From positions 1 through 42,615 of the forward strand of contig CAJKWK010000019.1 in NCBI GenBank assembly GCA_905203555.1: DNA of 42,615 bases, given 5' to 3'. This document shows, one piece after another, positions 7,185 through 15,469 of the stretch (the first letter of the stretch is position 1; every line of letters begins with the position of its first letter). This DNA is from an uncultured Lachnospiraceae bacterium (lineage in GTDB: Bacteria; Bacillota; Clostridia; Lachnospirales; Lachnospiraceae). Made by a program: the position numbers and the translations under genes. The notes under the pieces were generated by a model. That model saw nothing but the letters and a program-made list of their open reading frames with translations. It ran no database searches and had not been told where the DNA came from.

Positions 7185-7838
7185 TTATGGGAGCAGATAG
7201 GCATACATTACAATAAAATGACAAGCACTTCCGCCCATAACAAATAAATGGAAGATTTCATGGCTTCCGAAATTTTTATGCTTATTGTTGAAGATTGGCA
7301 GTTTTAATGCGTAAATGATGCCGCCAACAGTATAAATAATACCACCGGCAAGTAACCAGCCGAAGGCTGTCGGAGACAGACCGTTTAGAATCTGCGTAAA
7401 TGCCAGAACACAGGTCCATCCCATTCCAATGTAAAGAACAGAAGATACCCACTTAGGACAATAAACCCAGAAGGCTTTGATCAGAATCCCGGCAATGGCG
7501 ATTCCCCATACGAGGGCAAGCAGCGGAATCCCGGTTTTTTTGTCCAGAACCAAAAGGCAGATGGGAGTATAACTTCCTGCGATCAAAACGAAGATCATCA
7601 TGTGATCAATCTTTTTCAAGATGGTATTGATTTTTTCGGATTTATCAAATGTATGGTAAGTTGTGCTTGCGGCATATAAAAGAATTAGACTTGCGGCATA
7701 GATCGCAAGTGAAATTACATAAATGTGCCCCGGTTCGTGAGCCGCTTTGATCAAAAGAGGAAAGGCTGAGAAGATTGCCATCAGCATTCCGATAAAATGA
7801 GTAATTGCGCTTCCTGGATCTTTAATATGTTGTTTCAT
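7185..7838 (-). CDS. trhA: TrhA/hemolysin III family membrane protein
   Basis: A 217-residue seven-helix membrane protein of the PAQR/hemolysin III (YqfA/TrhA) family. Recognisable conserved elements are the N-terminal DPGSAITHFIG, the STTYHTF segment with Ser and His, the central KKIDHMMIF-x7-YTP segment with Asp, and the C-terminal SHEIFHLFV with two metal-ligand His. These residues form the Zn site of PAQR proteins. Members affect membrane lipid and energy homeostasis; the hemolysin name is historical and gives no evidence of toxicity. The start is the ATG complementary to 7836-7838, with GGGAGG 12 bases before it. It is convergent with the lon operon. Confidence 0.92.
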   Translation of the reverse strand: MKQHIKDPGSAITHFIGMLMAIFSAFPLLIKAAHEPGHIYVISLAIYAASLILLYAASTTYHTFDKSEKINTILKKIDHMMIFVLIAGSYTPICLLVLDKKTGIPLLALVWGIAIAGILIKAFWVYCPKWVSSVLYIGMGWTCVLAFTQILNGLSPTAFGWLLAGGIIYTVGGIIYALKLPIFNNKHKNFGSHEIFHLFVMGGSACHFIVMYAYLLP

Positions 7839-8004
7839 AACTTTTAACGCCTCCCAAATGATAAAACATAAAAGATGTATAACCTAGTAATAAAAACTAC
7901 GTTTAGTATGTGTACATATTACAACATATATTCGGATAAATCAAGAGTCAGTTTGAAAAGAAAAAAGGAAAGGATAAACAAACTGGACTGGTATAAAAGT
8001 GAAA

Positions 8005-8048
8005 AACTGGATATTTAAACAGAGCCAGTTGCGTGCTAGGATAAGAGC
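8005..8048 (+). other. Possible structured leader before the orphan S component
   Basis: AACTGG (8005-8010) pairs with CCAGTT (8025-8030). A second, weaker pairing joins TTGC at 8029-8032 with a GCAA downstream. The fold ends shortly before AGGAGG (8061-8066). Many ECF S-component genes have short riboswitches, but I could not fit this one to preQ1, THF, TPP or FMN consensus. The remaining 7839-8004 region is AT-rich and holds no gene. Confidence 0.25.
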
Positions 8049-8072
8049 AAGCAAAAATGAAGGAGGAAGTGG

Positions 8073-8696
8073 ATGAGTATGGAAAAGAGAAAAAGAACAG
8101 TGATAAAATTGGCACAGACAGCATTACTTGCAGCACTTTGTTTTGTGTCATTTACATTCTTTCAGATTAAAATACCAATGCCCGGTGGTGGAGATGCAAC
8201 GTCATTACATATCGGAAATGCATTTTGTGTATTGGCAGCATTGCTGCTCGGTGGTGGATATGGTGGTCTGGCAGGAGCGCTGGGAATGACAATTGCAGAT
8301 ATTTTGGATCCGGTTTATATTGTAGGAGCACCAAAGACGTTTGTTTTAAAGTTTTGCATTGGATTGATTGTAGGGCTGGTTGCTCATCGGATTGCAAAAA
8401 TCAATGAAAGTACAGATAAGAAATATATTTTCCGGTGGAGTATGATAGCTTCTGTTGCGGGACTGGGATTTAATGTGGTGGCAGATCCGCTGGTTGGTTA
8501 TTTTTACAAGCAATATATTTTGGGACAGCCGCAGGAAATGGCAGAAGTGCTTGCAAAATGGAGTACAGCGACAACATTTGTCAACGCGGTCGTATCTACT
8601 ATTCTTGTTGCAGTTTTATATAATGTACTTCGTCCGATCCTGCTGAAGACCGGGCTGCTGATAATTGAAAATGAGGCTTCTAAGGTACAGATATGA
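8073..8696 (+). CDS. ECF transporter substrate-binding (S) component, substrate unknown
   Basis: A 207-residue, six-helix membrane protein with the S-component pattern: a first helix LAQTALLAALCFVSF-like with small residues for contact with EcfT, a conserved N-terminal loop with IPMPGGGDATSLH, and the repeated LLLGGGYGGLAGALG helix. S components bind a vitamin or metal from outside and dock on an EcfA-EcfA'-EcfT module. No T or A gene is adjacent, so it probably shares a module encoded elsewhere (group II ECF). AGGAGG lies six bases before ATG 8073. The vitamin cannot be deduced. A terminator follows at 8741-8772. Confidence 0.85.
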   Translation: MSMEKRKRTVIKLAQTALLAALCFVSFTFFQIKIPMPGGGDATSLHIGNAFCVLAALLLGGGYGGLAGALGMTIADILDPVYIVGAPKTFVLKFCIGLIVGLVAHRIAKINESTDKKYIFRWSMIASVAGLGFNVVADPLVGYFYKQYILGQPQEMAEVLAKWSTATTFVNAVVSTILVAVLYNVLRPILLKTGLLIIENEASKVQI

Positions 8697-8740
8697 TCGA
8701 TCATATAGAATTGTGAATTCATGAATAAGGACTTTTAGCA

Positions 8741-8772
8741 GAAAAGACGCTGACATTGTCGGCGTCTTTTTC
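8741..8772 (+). terminator. Terminator after the orphan S component
   Basis: AAAAGACGC pairs with GCGTCTTTT, with a short TGAC/GTCG inner extension, followed by a T run. It lies between the convergent S-component and DUF3783 genes and may serve both. Confidence 0.88.
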
Positions 8773-8794
8773 GCTGCATGGAAAACTGTATTTG

Positions 8795-9169
8795 TTAGGA
8801 ATTCATTGTGCGATGTTCTTCTGCTATTTCCCGGAAACATTCGTGGGCTGTCCAAAACTGATTCGTCGGTGTCAGGATTGCTTTGTACGGGAAGGGGCCT
8901 GCGCCGCTCTTGCGAAGTGCAACCAGAACCTGATTGAGTTTAGCATCGGATAAAAATGCAAAAACAAACATTGTGTCAGGGAGTTCTTCTCCGGTAAAAG
9001 GTTCGTCTACAGCAGAAATCTCCTTGATGCCGGCCAGTACTCCAAGAGGCTGGTTATATTGATCTCTGGAAACAGAACGGAGACGAACTTTTAAAGGGAA
9101 CAAAGCCTTTTCAATTGCCAGACGAGCTTGTTTGTCTGGAAGGTTAAAAACTAAAATGGTTTCTTTCAT
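8795..9169 (-). CDS. DUF3783 family protein
   Basis: A 124-residue soluble protein. The C-terminal half (from about residue 65) has the DUF3783 pattern: FAFLSDAKLNQVLVALRKSG, then PYKAILTPTNQFWTAHE and an EHR tail. The first half begins with a beta strand (ETILVFNLP) and a helix. Function is unknown. The ribosome site AAAGGAG is 10 bases from the start, which is complementary to 9167-9169. It is divergent from the YlmC/YmxH gene with a short AT-rich spacer. Confidence 0.82.
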   Translation of the reverse strand: MKETILVFNLPDKQARLAIEKALFPLKVRLRSVSRDQYNQPLGVLAGIKEISAVDEPFTGEELPDTMFVFAFLSDAKLNQVLVALRKSGAGPFPYKAILTPTNQFWTAHECFREIAEEHRTMNS

Positions 9170-9350
9170 ACTTGAAAATCTCCTTTAAAATATTGCTTAA
9201 AAATATGCTATTAATATAGATTGTACTAAAAAGATTGTAGCTGATTTTTGGGGAAATGGAAAGCGAAAAAGCACAAAAACCGAAAACCTGCATAATTTGA
9301 GTATAGAAAAAGAGTGTTGTCAAAGAAAAATGGGAATAGGAGAATCGAAT

Positions 9351-9608
9351 ATGAGATTGTGTGAACTCCGGGAAAAAGAAGTGATCAATACGTGTGACTG
9401 CAAACGCTTGGGATGTGTGGTGGATCTTGTGTTTGATTCTTGTACAGGACAGATTGAGGCAATAGTAGTTCCGGGGCCGGGGAAGATATGGGGCTTTTTA
9501 GGAACAGACTGCGAATATGTGATTCCATTTCAGTGCATTAAGAAAATTGGACCGGATATTGTGCTTGTAGAAATCAGGGAGGGAAAATTTTTGCATAAAT
9601 TGGAATAA
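9351..9608 (+). CDS. YlmC/YmxH family PRC-barrel protein
   Basis: An 85-residue small beta-barrel protein of the YlmC/YmxH type found in spore-forming Firmicutes. The start MRLCELREKEVI, the GCVVDLVFD segment and the GxIEAIVVPGPG segment are typical. The frame is open from 9297, but ATG 9351 has a TAGGAGA site seven bases before it and matches the usual family start. The precise function is not established; a sporulation link is family knowledge. It is a single gene, followed by the leader of the cobalamin operon. Confidence 0.85.
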   Translation: MRLCELREKEVINTCDCKRLGCVVDLVFDSCTGQIEAIVVPGPGKIWGFLGTDCEYVIPFQCIKKIGPDIVLVEIREGKFLHKLE

Positions 9609-9689
9609 TTTCTGAAAAGATTTATGAAAATCGAAAAAAATTACTAGAAGTATTGATGAAAGTCATATACAATAAAACATAAATAAGAA

Positions 9690-9890
9690 AACAGTGATAA
9701 GTATGCGGTTGCTTTAGAATGAGACAAAAGTATGAAAAGGGAATCCGGTGAAAGACCGGAGCAGTCACCTCTACTGTAACGTGGACGACAAAACAAATGC
9801 CATTGACAATTCGTTGAGAAGGAGTTTTGAAGGATGAAGCGAAGCCAGGAGACCTGCCGTATATAGAAAAGAATATTTTTAGGTTTGAAA
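9690..9890 (+). promoter_or_regulatory. Cobalamin riboswitch
   Basis: The aptamer is recognised by its ordered conserved blocks. GGGAATCCGGTG at about 9739 is followed by AAAG and ACCGGAGCAGTCAC; ACTGTAAC comes next near 9774. The B12 box AGCCAGGAGACCTGCCG lies at 9843-9859. Between them are the variable peripheral arms. A -10-like TACAAT (9668-9673) lies upstream, but no clear -35 is visible. The aptamer leads into a terminator hairpin at 9931-9970 and then into the six-gene operon at 10032-22759. Coenzyme or cobalamin binding should therefore switch the operon off by termination, the usual logic for B12 uptake genes. Confidence 0.96.
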
Positions 9891-9930
9891 GAATGTCTTT
9901 TTGTAACAAATATCATAAGCATCTGAACAA

Positions 9931-9970
9931 AAAGCAGTTTTTCAAAAGTTGAGTGAAAAACTGCTTTTTT
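9931..9970 (+). terminator. Riboswitch expression-platform terminator
   Basis: AAAGCAGTTTTTC pairs with GAAAAACTGCTTT, followed by a T run, about 70 bases after the B12 box and 60 before the first start codon. It fits the ligand-induced terminator of a transcriptional riboswitch. The anti-terminator pairing was not worked out. Confidence 0.88.
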
Positions 9971-10031
9971 GCTTTCAAAAATCTTTTCTGTCACATGACT
10001 TATTGAAAGAAAGGACAAGGAGGAATGGAAC

Positions 10032-13000
10032 ATGAAAAAGAGAATATTTTCGTGGGTGCTGGCATTTGCATTGCTTTTGGGATGCCTGCCCGAAATGGCT
10101 ATTGTCGAGGCGGAGGAAGAGGTAAAGCCGACAAAAGTCGTTGTATCGGTTGAGGGACAGACTCTTGGACAAGGGTTTTACATCGAACCGGAAATTGTAA
10201 CATTTGATGAATTTATTGACTATTGGGCGCAAAAAGGACAGACGGTGACACCGGATGCAGTGACGGCCGGAGGTGTGCTTTCGTATGCGTTACAGAAAAA
10301 CGGCACTCCGATGGATTATCAGGAAAGCGTATCGGGACCGGCGTATCTTGCAACTGTCAAAGGTGTTGACAAAGGATATACGGATCTTCCACAGTTTTTG
10401 AAAGACGCAGGAGTGGTGTTGGAAGAATATGATGGAGATCAGGATCTTAGTGAGCATAAATATACCTCAGGCAGCGGCTGGATGTATACAGAAGGAAACA
10501 TTATGTCAGATCAGGCAATGGGAGGACATTGGTTTTACACCTTCGGAAGCCCTTACGAACAGAATGGGGAAAGCTATTATGTAGTGCGTCTTCAGTATAC
10601 GGTAGACGGATTGGGCGCAGATCTCGGATTTGACCGCTCCGGAGTTTCTTATTCTTATGCGGCAGCAGATAAGGGCCAGTTATATATTTTGTATGCGAAT
10701 TTGGCAGAGTCCGGATTTTTTGTTCAGAATCCGCAAGCACAGGCAGATGCACTTGCAGTTATGAATACGTTGAATGCAACACAGGATGCGGTAGATGCAG
10801 CATATGCGACATTGTTGGAAGCATGTCACGCAGAACTGCCGGTGTTGAATATAAACCTTTCAGAAGAACCGGTGTACTATGGTGTTGGCGAGGCAGCAGA
10901 TGCGTTGGAAGTGCAGGCGGCTGTAACGGTCGGCGAATTGAGTTACGAATGGTTCTCAAGCACAGATAAGATGGCATGGACCTCTTTGGGAGTGGGAGAA
11001 GCAAGTTACACGCCATCTACAGAAACGTCCGGAACGATATACTACAAATGTGTTGTCACAAATTATGATAAAGCAACCGGACTTTCGAATGAAGTGACAA
11101 GCAATATTGCAACGGTAGTAACCGGAATTGAAACACCGGTCTTTGTGGAAGATCTAGATTCAAAAGAAGTGACTTACTTAACGGTGGATACTGCCAAGAA
11201 GTTGAGGGTAGGTGCACAGATTGCAGGAGAAGGTACGATTTCGTATCAATGGTATCAGAGCACGGACAAAGCATCTTGGGAAAAAGTCGATGGTGCAACA
11301 GAGCAGGAGTATGTGCCGAAGACAGAGAAAATCGGTACTACTTATTACAAATGTATTGTAACCAATACTCTGAATGGTCAATCGACATCAGCAGACAGTA
11401 CAGTTGCGACGGTTACGGTGAAAGTAGATACACCGGTCTTTGAGGAAAATTTAAGAACGACAACCTATAATCCGAAATTTGATGAAGAGTTCAAATTGAG
11501 TGTGAAGGCTTCTGTGAAAGACGAAGGAAGTGTATCATATCAGTGGTATGAGGGAGAAACGTTGGCGAAGGATGGAAGCGTGGAAGGAATGACGCTGATT
11601 CCAGAAGCAACTTCAGAGACCTACCAGATTGATACAAGCAAAAAGGGAGCAAAATACTATAAAGTAGTAGCGACCAATACACTGAAAGGCGAGACGGTGT
11701 CTACAGTCAGCAAGTGGAGCAGAATAGAATTAAAAGCGGAGACTCCTCGGTTTACCAAGAATTTGGGACGAGATGATATCTACTATTTGGTAGGAGAGAA
11801 AAACCCAGAACCGTTGGAAGTGGAAGCTGTGACAGAAAACGGCGGAGAGATTACATATCAATGGTATCAGTCAGAAACAGATCCTTGGGGAAGTATTTCT
11901 AACATGAAAGCGATTGAGGGAGCAACTCAGCCGATATTAACAGTGGATACAGCAAAGGGACATACAACTTATTATGCATGTCAGGCAACAAATACCCTCC
12001 GTGGAGACGTTCAAACAGCTGACAGTAGAAGTGTGAAGGTGGTCGTTTCTTGCGAAAAACCGACGATTACAAAAGATTTAGCAGAGAAAACTTCTTATCC
12101 AGTAGGAGAGACAGCAGAACCGTTAGAAGTAGTAGCAACGGTAAGTGACGGAGGAACGCTTTCTTATCAGTGGTACAACAGTAACGGAATGATTGAAGGT
12201 GCAACGAAGTCTTCCTATGTGCCGGATACAACGATCGCAGGAAAGATGGAATACTGGGTGACTGTGACAAACACAAAACTTGGAATTACAAATTCTACAG
12301 ACAGTAAACATGCATCTATTTTCGTTAAAGCAAAACAGAAAGAAATTGCGACAGAAGAAGAACTGCGTGCAATGCAGCCAAATGGAAATTATATTCTGAC
12401 AGCGGATATTGAATTGACGAGCAATTGGGAGCCGATTCAGAAGTTTGCAGGAATTCTGGACGGAAACGGTCATACAATTTCGAATGTAGTGATTAATAAA
12501 AAAGTAAATGGTCCAATCGGCTTTTTCAGTGACGCAGGAAACGGTGCCGTAATCAAAAATATCGGACTGGTTGGAACGATTACCCAGAGCGGAAATGGTC
12601 AGGCAGGCGGACTTGTCGGACAGACCTTTGGAGATGGACTGACGATTTCCAATTGTTATGTGAAAGCAGATGTGAAAGCGCCGGAATGGTATCATGTGGG
12701 TGGCCTTGTCGGACAGATGGGGCATCAGGGAACGATTGAGAACAGTTATTTTATCGGAACACTTGCAGGTGGAAGTACAGAGTATAGTTTTGCAGGCGGA
12801 CTGATTGGACAAACATATAATAATGGTGTTGTTATCCGAAACAGTTACACAACTTGCGACAAAGCAATCGGAGATTATGCAAAATATGACAGTATAAATT
12901 CACAGAACAACTATTGTGGTTCCGCAGAGGATGCGCATGCGGCACAGATTCCGGAAAATATGGCTGACTTTTTAATCGCATTGAACGGAGCAGAAGGCCG

Positions 13001-15467
13001 TTATGCAGCGGATGAAAATCAGATCAATGACGGATATCCAATTCTCTTATGGCAGAAGACAGAAAAAGCGGAAGAACCTGCGCCGGAACCAGCGGAAGCA
13101 TACTGGGGTGTGCAGACAGAAGCAAAAGTATACGAGGATTTCGAAAATGATCTCTGGCTGCAGTATCAGCAAAAAGAGATGAAGGTGGGAGATACAGCAA
13201 GCCTTCGCCCATGGAGATTGGAGCAGATTATTTCCAATGCGATCACAAACGATGTACAGCGTCCGACATTCCGCTTTGAGATCATTGCAGGAGACAGCAT
13301 TTCTCTTGATACGGACAGTTCGAATGACAAGGCAGTTGTGACGGCAAAAAAACCGGGAACTTCGGTTGTAAAAGTAACGTATGATGCATTCGAATATGGA
13401 GAAAAAACTTGGGGTGCAGTTTCCCCGGTAAATACAGCTTATGCAGTGTTTACGGTCGGAGAGACAGGAACAGCAACGATCACCTGTAGTGAGGAACTTC
13501 AAAACTGGCGTCATTATGACACGATTTACTACACAGAAGGTGAGACAGTTCCATACACCTTCAACGTGTCGTCAGAAGATGCAGCGTCAATCAAAGTAAC
13601 TTTAAATGGTGAAGAAATCGAAGGAACAGACGGAAAATATACAGCAAATCTGGAAAACAGAAGCAATATCATCGGAATTCTTGCAAAAGACAAAGATGGA
13701 AAATTAAAATCTTTCTATCGAGTAGTCGATGCAAGATTCATAGAAGTAAAGGTAGAGAATAAGACAACACCGGGTGAGACATTAAGACCGGGTGATACTG
13801 CAAATATCAGCTTCCGGGGAGTGACAATGCCGGTCTACAAAATGGCAACGATTTACAATCCGGTATGGACATCGGATGGTGCATGGGGAAAATCTGATGC
13901 AGCATACCTTTCATATAAAAATGAAATCTTAGGTGCCTTTAAAGGTCAGTGCAAACAATGGGATTTATCGACCAATAATGACTTTGATGTAACATTTGCG
14001 GAAGCAGGCGCTTACACATTTGACGGCTCAGAAGGAATCTGGTGCGAATGGTGGGGACAGCCTCTGGGAACCGATTTGACGGCAAAAGGTTCCGGGGAAC
14101 CGGGATTAGGGGTTCCGGCGTTAAATGGCTGGTTCTCAAAACTTCCATCCTTTACAGTAACGGTAGAAGAGGAACCGGAAAAAATACCGGTCGGCACTGT
14201 GAATGTTAGTGTGCAGGATATGATTCCGACTCCGGAAGGAAAAGACTGGCCGGAAGCAAGAGGTGTGATGTTAGAGTCTGCTCAGATTTCCATCTATGAA
14301 GACGATACGATGCTTGATGCGATCGAGCGTGCATGCGTGGAAAATAATCTTGAGATTGAGATTGATTCAGTATATTCATATATAAAAGAGATTGGCGGTC
14401 TGGGAGAAATGGACCGTGGAGAAAAGAGTGGATGGTTTGGAACCTTAAATGGATGGATGCCGGACAAATCGATGAAGGAGTTCTCCGTTGCAAATGGAGG
14501 TTTAGCAGACGGCGACCAGATTACAATGGAATATTCAACGAACTGGGGAAATGACCTGACAGACACAACGGATGTAACCGGAGAATTAAAGTCACTTGGA
14601 AATGATACAGGTGAACTTGCACCACAGTACAGCAGAGATGTATATGAATATACATTGACAATTCCAAAAGATACGACAGAAGTGTCATTCAGACCGGAAA
14701 GCTTTAACCGTAACAATATAGTGACCATTCAGTCCAATGAGAAGACCTATCGGCCAGGAGCGATGATTCCGGTAGAAGAAGGAACCCTTGTAAACATTAC
14801 CTCCATTCCAGTGAGTTACACAACTCCGGTAGAACCGGATACGAAAGCGGTTTATCAGGTGATTGTAAAGTACGAAGAGGATTCGCAGAATCCGGGAGAA
14901 CCGGGAGAACCGGAAGAACCGGAAAAAACACCTCTGACAATTATGGATTCCAAATACGGTCTGACGCTCACAGGGGAAGCACTTACAGAAGACATGCAGC
15001 TAGTTGTTTCCAAATTGACAAAAGAGGATGCGGCAGTAGATGCAATTCGAAAAGCGATTCCTTCAAACAAAGGTGTCTTTGGATTGTATCATGTGGAACT
15101 TTGGCAGAATGGAAAAGAAATAGAACTTCCTGATGCAGCAGAACTGAAAATACCGGTTGGCGAGAAGTATAACGGGAAAAAGATGGACGTATTGTTGCAT
15201 CATAACGGGGAAGTGGAAAAACTTAGCGGAAGCGTTTCAGAGGAATATATATCTGTGAAGGTAGCAAAATTAGGAGATTTTGGTGTTGTGACAGATATGC
15301 CTGGTAATCCTTCGGAAACGAATGGAACGACTGCGCGAACAGTTGGAAACGGAACAGCAAAAACAGGTGACAGCACGCAGATGGATTCTCTTGTATATTT
15401 ACTTGTAGTATGTGCTGTTGTGATTACTGCAGTTGTTGTAATCAAAAAGAAAAGACAGGGAAAATAG
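10032..15467 (+). CDS. Giant surface protein with two transcobalamin-C-like domains
   Basis: An exported protein of 1811 residues, first gene behind the cobalamin riboswitch. A signal sequence fills about residues 1-28; an LLGC at 15-18 resembles a lipobox, but a signal peptidase I site near VEA is equally possible. Domains in order: a DUF4430-like domain (about 30-205, with GSGWMYTEGN); five Ig-like repeats of about 100 residues, each with a YQWYQS-type strand and a YYKC/V-x-TNT strand (about 270-770); a GLUG-type beta-helix (about 775-1010); beta-rich modules; a second DUF4430 domain (about 1385-1511, with SGWFGTLNGWMP); a cadherin-like beta-sandwich; a Pro-Glu linker; and a final domain. 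The C-terminus has AKTGDS, a hydrophobic helix and KKKRQ, like a degenerate sortase signal or plain anchor. DUF4430 is the fold of the transcobalamin C-terminal domain. Probable role: cell-surface capture of cobalamin, possibly with adhesion by the Ig-like stalk. Start supported by AAGGAGG eight bases upstream. Confidence 0.87.
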   Translation: MKKRIFSWVLAFALLLGCLPEMAIVEAEEEVKPTKVVVSVEGQTLGQGFYIEPEIVTFDEFIDYWAQKGQTVTPDAVTAGGVLSYALQKNGTPMDYQESVSGPAYLATVKGVDKGYTDLPQFLKDAGVVLEEYDGDQDLSEHKYTSGSGWMYTEGNIMSDQAMGGHWFYTFGSPYEQNGESYYVVRLQYTVDGLGADLGFDRSGVSYSYAAADKGQLYILYANLAESGFFVQNPQAQADALAVMNTLNATQDAVDAAYATLLEACHAELPVLNINLSEEPVYYGVGEAADALEVQAAVTVGELSYEWFSSTDKMAWTSLGVGEASYTPSTETSGTIYYKCVVTNYDKATGLSNEVTSNIATVVTGIETPVFVEDLDSKEVTYLTVDTAKKLRVGAQIAGEGTISYQWYQSTDKASWEKVDGATEQEYVPKTEKIGTTYYKCIVTNTLNGQSTSADSTVATVTVKVDTPVFEENLRTTTYNPKFDEEFKLSVKASVKDEGSVSYQWYEGETLAKDGSVEGMTLIPEATSETYQIDTSKKGAKYYKVVATNTLKGETVSTVSKWSRIELKAETPRFTKNLGRDDIYYLVGEKNPEPLEVEAVTENGGEITYQWYQSETDPWGSISNMKAIEGATQPILTVDTAKGHTTYYACQATNTLRGDVQTADSRSVKVVVSCEKPTITKDLAEKTSYPVGETAEPLEVVATVSDGGTLSYQWYNSNGMIEGATKSSYVPDTTIAGKMEYWVTVTNTKLGITNSTDSKHASIFVKAKQKEIATEEELRAMQPNGNYILTADIELTSNWEPIQKFAGILDGNGHTISNVVINKKVNGPIGFFSDAGNGAVIKNIGLVGTITQSGNGQAGGLVGQTFGDGLTISNCYVKADVKAPEWYHVGGLVGQMGHQGTIENSYFIGTLAGGSTEYSFAGGLIGQTYNNGVVIRNSYTTCDKAIGDYAKYDSINSQNNYCGSAEDAHAAQIPENMADFLIALNGAEGRYAADENQINDGYPILLWQKTEKAEEPAPEPAEAYWGVQTEAKVYEDFENDLWLQYQQKEMKVGDTASLRPWRLEQIISNAITNDVQRPTFRFEIIAGDSISLDTDSSNDKAVVTAKKPGTSVVKVTYDAFEYGEKTWGAVSPVNTAYAVFTVGETGTATITCSEELQNWRHYDTIYYTEGETVPYTFNVSSEDAASIKVTLNGEEIEGTDGKYTANLENRSNIIGILAKDKDGKLKSFYRVVDARFIEVKVENKTTPGETLRPGDTANISFRGVTMPVYKMATIYNPVWTSDGAWGKSDAAYLSYKNEILGAFKGQCKQWDLSTNNDFDVTFAEAGAYTFDGSEGIWCEWWGQPLGTDLTAKGSGEPGLGVPALNGWFSKLPSFTVTVEEEPEKIPVGTVNVSVQDMIPTPEGKDWPEARGVMLESAQISIYEDDTMLDAIERACVENNLEIEIDSVYSYIKEIGGLGEMDRGEKSGWFGTLNGWMPDKSMKEFSVANGGLADGDQITMEYSTNWGNDLTDTTDVTGELKSLGNDTGELAPQYSRDVYEYTLTIPKDTTEVSFRPESFNRNNIVTIQSNEKTYRPGAMIPVEEGTLVNITSIPVSYTTPVEPDTKAVYQVIVKYEEDSQNPGEPGEPEEPEKTPLTIMDSKYGLTLTGEALTEDMQLVVSKLTKEDAAVDAIRKAIPSNKGVFGLYHVELWQNGKEIELPDAAELKIPVGEKYNGKKMDVLLHHNGEVEKLSGSVSEEYISVKVAKLGDFGVVTDMPGNPSETNGTTARTVGNGTAKTGDSTQMDSLVYLLVVCAVVITAVVVIKKKRQGK

Positions 15468-15469
15468 AA

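Noticed and set aside
7185..7838. Hemolysin or virulence function for the hemolysin III family gene
   Set aside because: The name is historical; the sequence is a PAQR-type membrane protein with metal-ligand His and gives no evidence of toxicity.
8003..8060. preQ1, THF, TPP or FMN riboswitch before the S component at 8073
   Set aside because: None of the conserved blocks of these classes could be placed; only generic hairpins remain.
11247..12170. Tandem DNA repeat in the Ig-like region
   Set aside because: The similarity is at protein level (YQWYQS-type strands every 100 residues); the DNA copies are too diverged to be a DNA repeat of interest.
12123..12812. Long minus-strand open frame (229 codons) inside the giant surface protein
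   Set aside because: It lies opposite a clearly coding, domain-rich frame, its product is rich in Cys, Phe and His with no recognisable domain, and it has no ribosome site.
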